Source: JAEUKA01 sp044228505
GTDB lineage: Bacteria; Myxococcota_A; Polyangia; Palsa-1104; JAEUJZ01
DNA: 64,000 nucleotides
Direction: 5' to 3'
NCBI GenBank assembly: GCA_044228505.1
Contig: JBGAUT010000003.1
Span: 298,554 to 362,553, forward strand
The notes beneath the pieces were generated by a model. It saw only the letters and a list, made by a program, of their open reading frames with translations. It did not search any database and was not told the origin of the DNA. Position numbers and translations under genes: made by a program. The stretch's first letter is position 1. Each line of letters begins with the position of its first letter. This document shows, piece after piece, positions 62,202-64,000 of the stretch.

Positions 62202-62507
62202 ACCGCTCTGCGTAGAAAAGCCTACTCGAGAAGGCCGCTGCGGGGAGGTCGGACGAGGCGCTGCCTCCTCAACAAAACAACCGGGAATCGGCGAGCTTTT
62301 CTTTGGGGGTGCTGCGGCTGCGGGCAATGCTGGCCAGAAGTGATCGAGGCCAATCGACGGCTGTGCTGCGTGTTCATCCTACCGACGGCGCGTCCAAACG
62401 CTGGGCAGGACAAACTTTTCCAGTCTTTCGAGTTGTCGTAGATTGGTGAGCGGGGGCGGCGCACAGCGGGGGAGCACTTGCGGCTGCTGCGCAGTCTGGA
62501 GGTCAAG
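62202..62507. other. 306-bp gap with no gene
   Basis: No coding region is supported on either strand: frames of 60-95 codons here lack ribosome sites and run antisense to flanking genes. No T-tailed hairpin is seen. The only clear element is the GGAGG ribosome site at 62498-62502 serving the next gene. Confidence 0.6.
62498..62502 (+). promoter_or_regulatory. Ribosome binding site fixing the start of the phosphoesterase-NTPase gene
   Basis: GGAGG with 5-nt spacing to ATG 62508, one of the strongest sites in the window. The upstream frame is open only back to 62442, so this decides the start. Confidence 0.75.
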
Positions 62508-64000
62508 ATGGGTTCGGACCGAAAGATTCGCTGGCTGCAACTGTCTGACTTTCATCAGGGCGTCGATCGCCTCGACCAGCGGGCTGAAGTTCCCGAGCTG
62601 TTGCGTCGGCTGGAGGCCGATCTGAAGAAGCTCCAGCGCCAGCAGGCCCCGATCGACTTGGTGCTGTTTACCGGCGATTTGACCCAGCGTGCCGCACCTG
62701 AGCAGTTTGCTGCGCTCGCCGATTTTCTGGGCAGGCTATTCCGCATTCTGAATGGGCTGGGGTCGCAGCCCGTGCTGCTGTGTGTGCCGGGGAACCATGA
62801 CCTGGTTCGTCCTGTCGCCCTCGACCCCACCACGGGGATGTTGAACCAGTGGGAGCAGCGACCGGATGTCCAAGAGGCGGTCTGGCTTCCCGCGTCCACC
62901 CATCACCAGATATATCAGATGGCCATCGCGACAGCCTTTGCGAACTATGTGAAGTTCGTCGAAGACTGGCAGCGCACTCACCCCCTGCCCGCTGGGGTTT
63001 CCGTCGAGCGAAACGGTCTGCTGCCGGGGGACTTCGCGGCCTCGATTGAAAAGGACGGGGCCAAGCTGATGGTGGCGGGTCTCAACTCGGCCTTTTTGCA
63101 GCTCGGCGATGGCGACTATCAGGGTCGGCTGGACATGAGCCATCACCAGCTTCACCGGGTCGCTGTGGACGGTTGGGAGGAGCGCCACCAGGCCGCCCTG
63201 CTGCTGTCGCACCATCCGCCCAACTGGCTGAGTCCGCGTAGCTTCCAGAAGTACCAAGAATTGGTGGTGCAGCGAGGGCGCTTCGCCGCGCACCTGTTTG
63301 GTCATATGCATGAGCCCCGAACCCGGGAGACCCGCGATGGGGGCGGCCATGAACGGGCCCACATTCAGGCGGCCTCGTTGTGGAGCCGTGAGCCCTACGG
63401 TCCGGATCGCAAGACGGATCGCTTGCATGGATACAGCATCGGACAGATTGACTTCGATGGGGCACAGGGGGTGCTGCGCCTGTGGCCTCGCTGGTATCTG
63501 ACAAGGTTGGATGGTGAGTCGAGCTTTGAGCGGGACCTCCAGCGCTATTACCTGGAAGAGGATGGACAACGGAAGAATCCGGTGCGGTTTCAGCTCCTAC
63601 AGCCGCTGCCAACGGTGGTGCCACTGACTGTACTACCTCCATCGACGCCACCGACTCCACCGACGCATCTGGTGGTTCGCCAGCAAGAGCAGACCCTGCG
63701 GGAGTATCTGCTCGGCATCACGCATCAGCCCGTCATTTTGGAAGGACCACCGTTTTCCGGCAAAAAGACGCTGCTGCGGCAGGCGCTGGCGGCTGTGCGT
63801 GCCTCTGAGCCGGAGGGATCACGGACGCTGGATGTGCTTGTGAACTTTGACGATCTGGGGTTGGAGCGCAGCCCGTCGCTCGATCCGATTCTGTTCGGGA
63901 TCGCCCAGCGGATTGCCAATCGGGTCGCCAAGGCGATCGGGCTGAGTGACAGAGAGGCCGCGCAATGGGTCAAGCAGAACTTTGACCAGTACACGCACCT
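62508..64000 (+). CDS. Metallophosphoesterase fused to P-loop NTPase (cut by right edge)
   Basis: At least 497 residues, open at the right edge. The N-terminal calcineurin-type domain (1-345) has SDFH (13-16), GDLT (56-59), GNHD (95-98), SHHPP (234-238) and GHMHE (265-269), so it looks catalytically complete. A Pro/Thr linker (about 375-395) leads to a P-loop NTPase with Walker A GPPFSGKKT at 413-421 and a strand-Asp-Asp (VNFDDLG) near 448, like AAA-like/STAND modules. Cytoplasmic, no signal. Such effector-NTPase fusions are known from bacterial conflict systems. The sensor part would lie beyond the edge. Also possible: a nucleic-acid repair enzyme. Confidence 0.8.
   Translation, partial: MGSDRKIRWLQLSDFHQGVDRLDQRAEVPELLRRLEADLKKLQRQQAPIDLVLFTGDLTQRAAPEQFAALADFLGRLFRILNGLGSQPVLLCVPGNHDLVRPVALDPTTGMLNQWEQRPDVQEAVWLPASTHHQIYQMAIATAFANYVKFVEDWQRTHPLPAGVSVERNGLLPGDFAASIEKDGAKLMVAGLNSAFLQLGDGDYQGRLDMSHHQLHRVAVDGWEERHQAALLLSHHPPNWLSPRSFQKYQELVVQRGRFAAHLFGHMHEPRTRETRDGGGHERAHIQAASLWSREPYGPDRKTDRLHGYSIGQIDFDGAQGVLRLWPRWYLTRLDGESSFERDLQRYYLEEDGQRKNPVRFQLLQPLPTVVPLTVLPPSTPPTPPTHLVVRQQEQTLREYLLGITHQPVILEGPPFSGKKTLLRQALAAVRASEPEGSRTLDVLVNFDDLGLERSPSLDPILFGIAQRIANRVAKAIGLSDREAAQWVKQNFDQYTH

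Noticed and set aside
62222..62506. 94-codon minus-strand frame in the 306-bp gap
   Set aside because: Basic, low-complexity product with no ribosome site, overlapping the ribosome site of the next gene.

Overview
The window reads as chromosomal DNA of a Myxococcota-type bacterium (the old deltaproteobacterial myxobacteria). This is inferred from content, not from a marker gene. GC looks to be in the low 60s per cent. Four Hanks-type Ser/Thr kinases carry zinc ribbons, PEGA domains, HEAT repeats or an FHA partner. There are many TPR, FG-GAP and Cys-rich lipoproteins, an AgmX/PglI-type C-terminus and a MYXO-CTERM-like tail. Fifty protein genes cover nearly all of the 64 kb, and two of them are cut by the window edges. 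I saw no rRNA, tRNA, CRISPR array, insertion sequence or attachment site. Only one gap exceeds 300 bp (62202-62507).

Layout. 0-5.9 kb: an edge fragment, a small lipoprotein, a three-gene SpoIIE phosphatase/anti-sigma-like operon, a YchF-like GTPase without its C-terminal domain, and a one-TM protein. 6-8.3 kb: housekeeping and ion genes crcB, prmC and a NicO-type metal transporter. 8.3-16.7 kb: envelope signalling genes, namely a PEGA protein, a repeat-rich TPR protein, two tandem Ser/Thr kinases and a TPR-metallopeptidase lipoprotein. 16.8-20.7 kb: a CoxE-like VWA protein, a Cys-rich lipoprotein and kup. 20.7-29.1 kb, minus strand: probably one transcription unit, dtd, two FadL-like porins, a large ASH-repeat surface protein and two BMP-type ABC permeases. 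29.2-32.6 kb, plus strand: lytic transglycosylase, FHA protein and kinase, translationally coupled.

32.5-44.6 kb, minus strand: a zinc-ribbon/kinase/HEAT protein is followed by a duplicated pair (PEGA-type membrane protein plus FG-GAP lipoprotein, twice). Then come a TPR protein with an AgmX/PglI end and another TPR protein. Junctions overlap or are very close, apart from one 100-bp gap with its own promoter-like -10. This is the best candidate for an undescribed envelope signalling system. 44.8-54.7 kb: an FG-GAP lipoprotein, an orphan PD-(D/E)XK-type nuclease divergent from a TPR-HEAT protein, secreted proteins, an SNF2-like helicase and a zinc-ribbon membrane protein. 54.7-64 kb: an extensin-like peptidase-fold protein with a 21-bp tandem repeat, several small lipoproteins, a putative secreted effector with a small partner, a secreted metallophosphoesterase, and a metallophosphoesterase fused to a P-loop NTPase that runs off the right edge (possible conflict or defence gene).

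Across the window, several first-in-operon genes have a -10-like hexamer 6-10 nt before the start codon and no Shine-Dalgarno sequence. This suggests frequent leaderless transcripts alongside genes with strong GGAGG-type sites.
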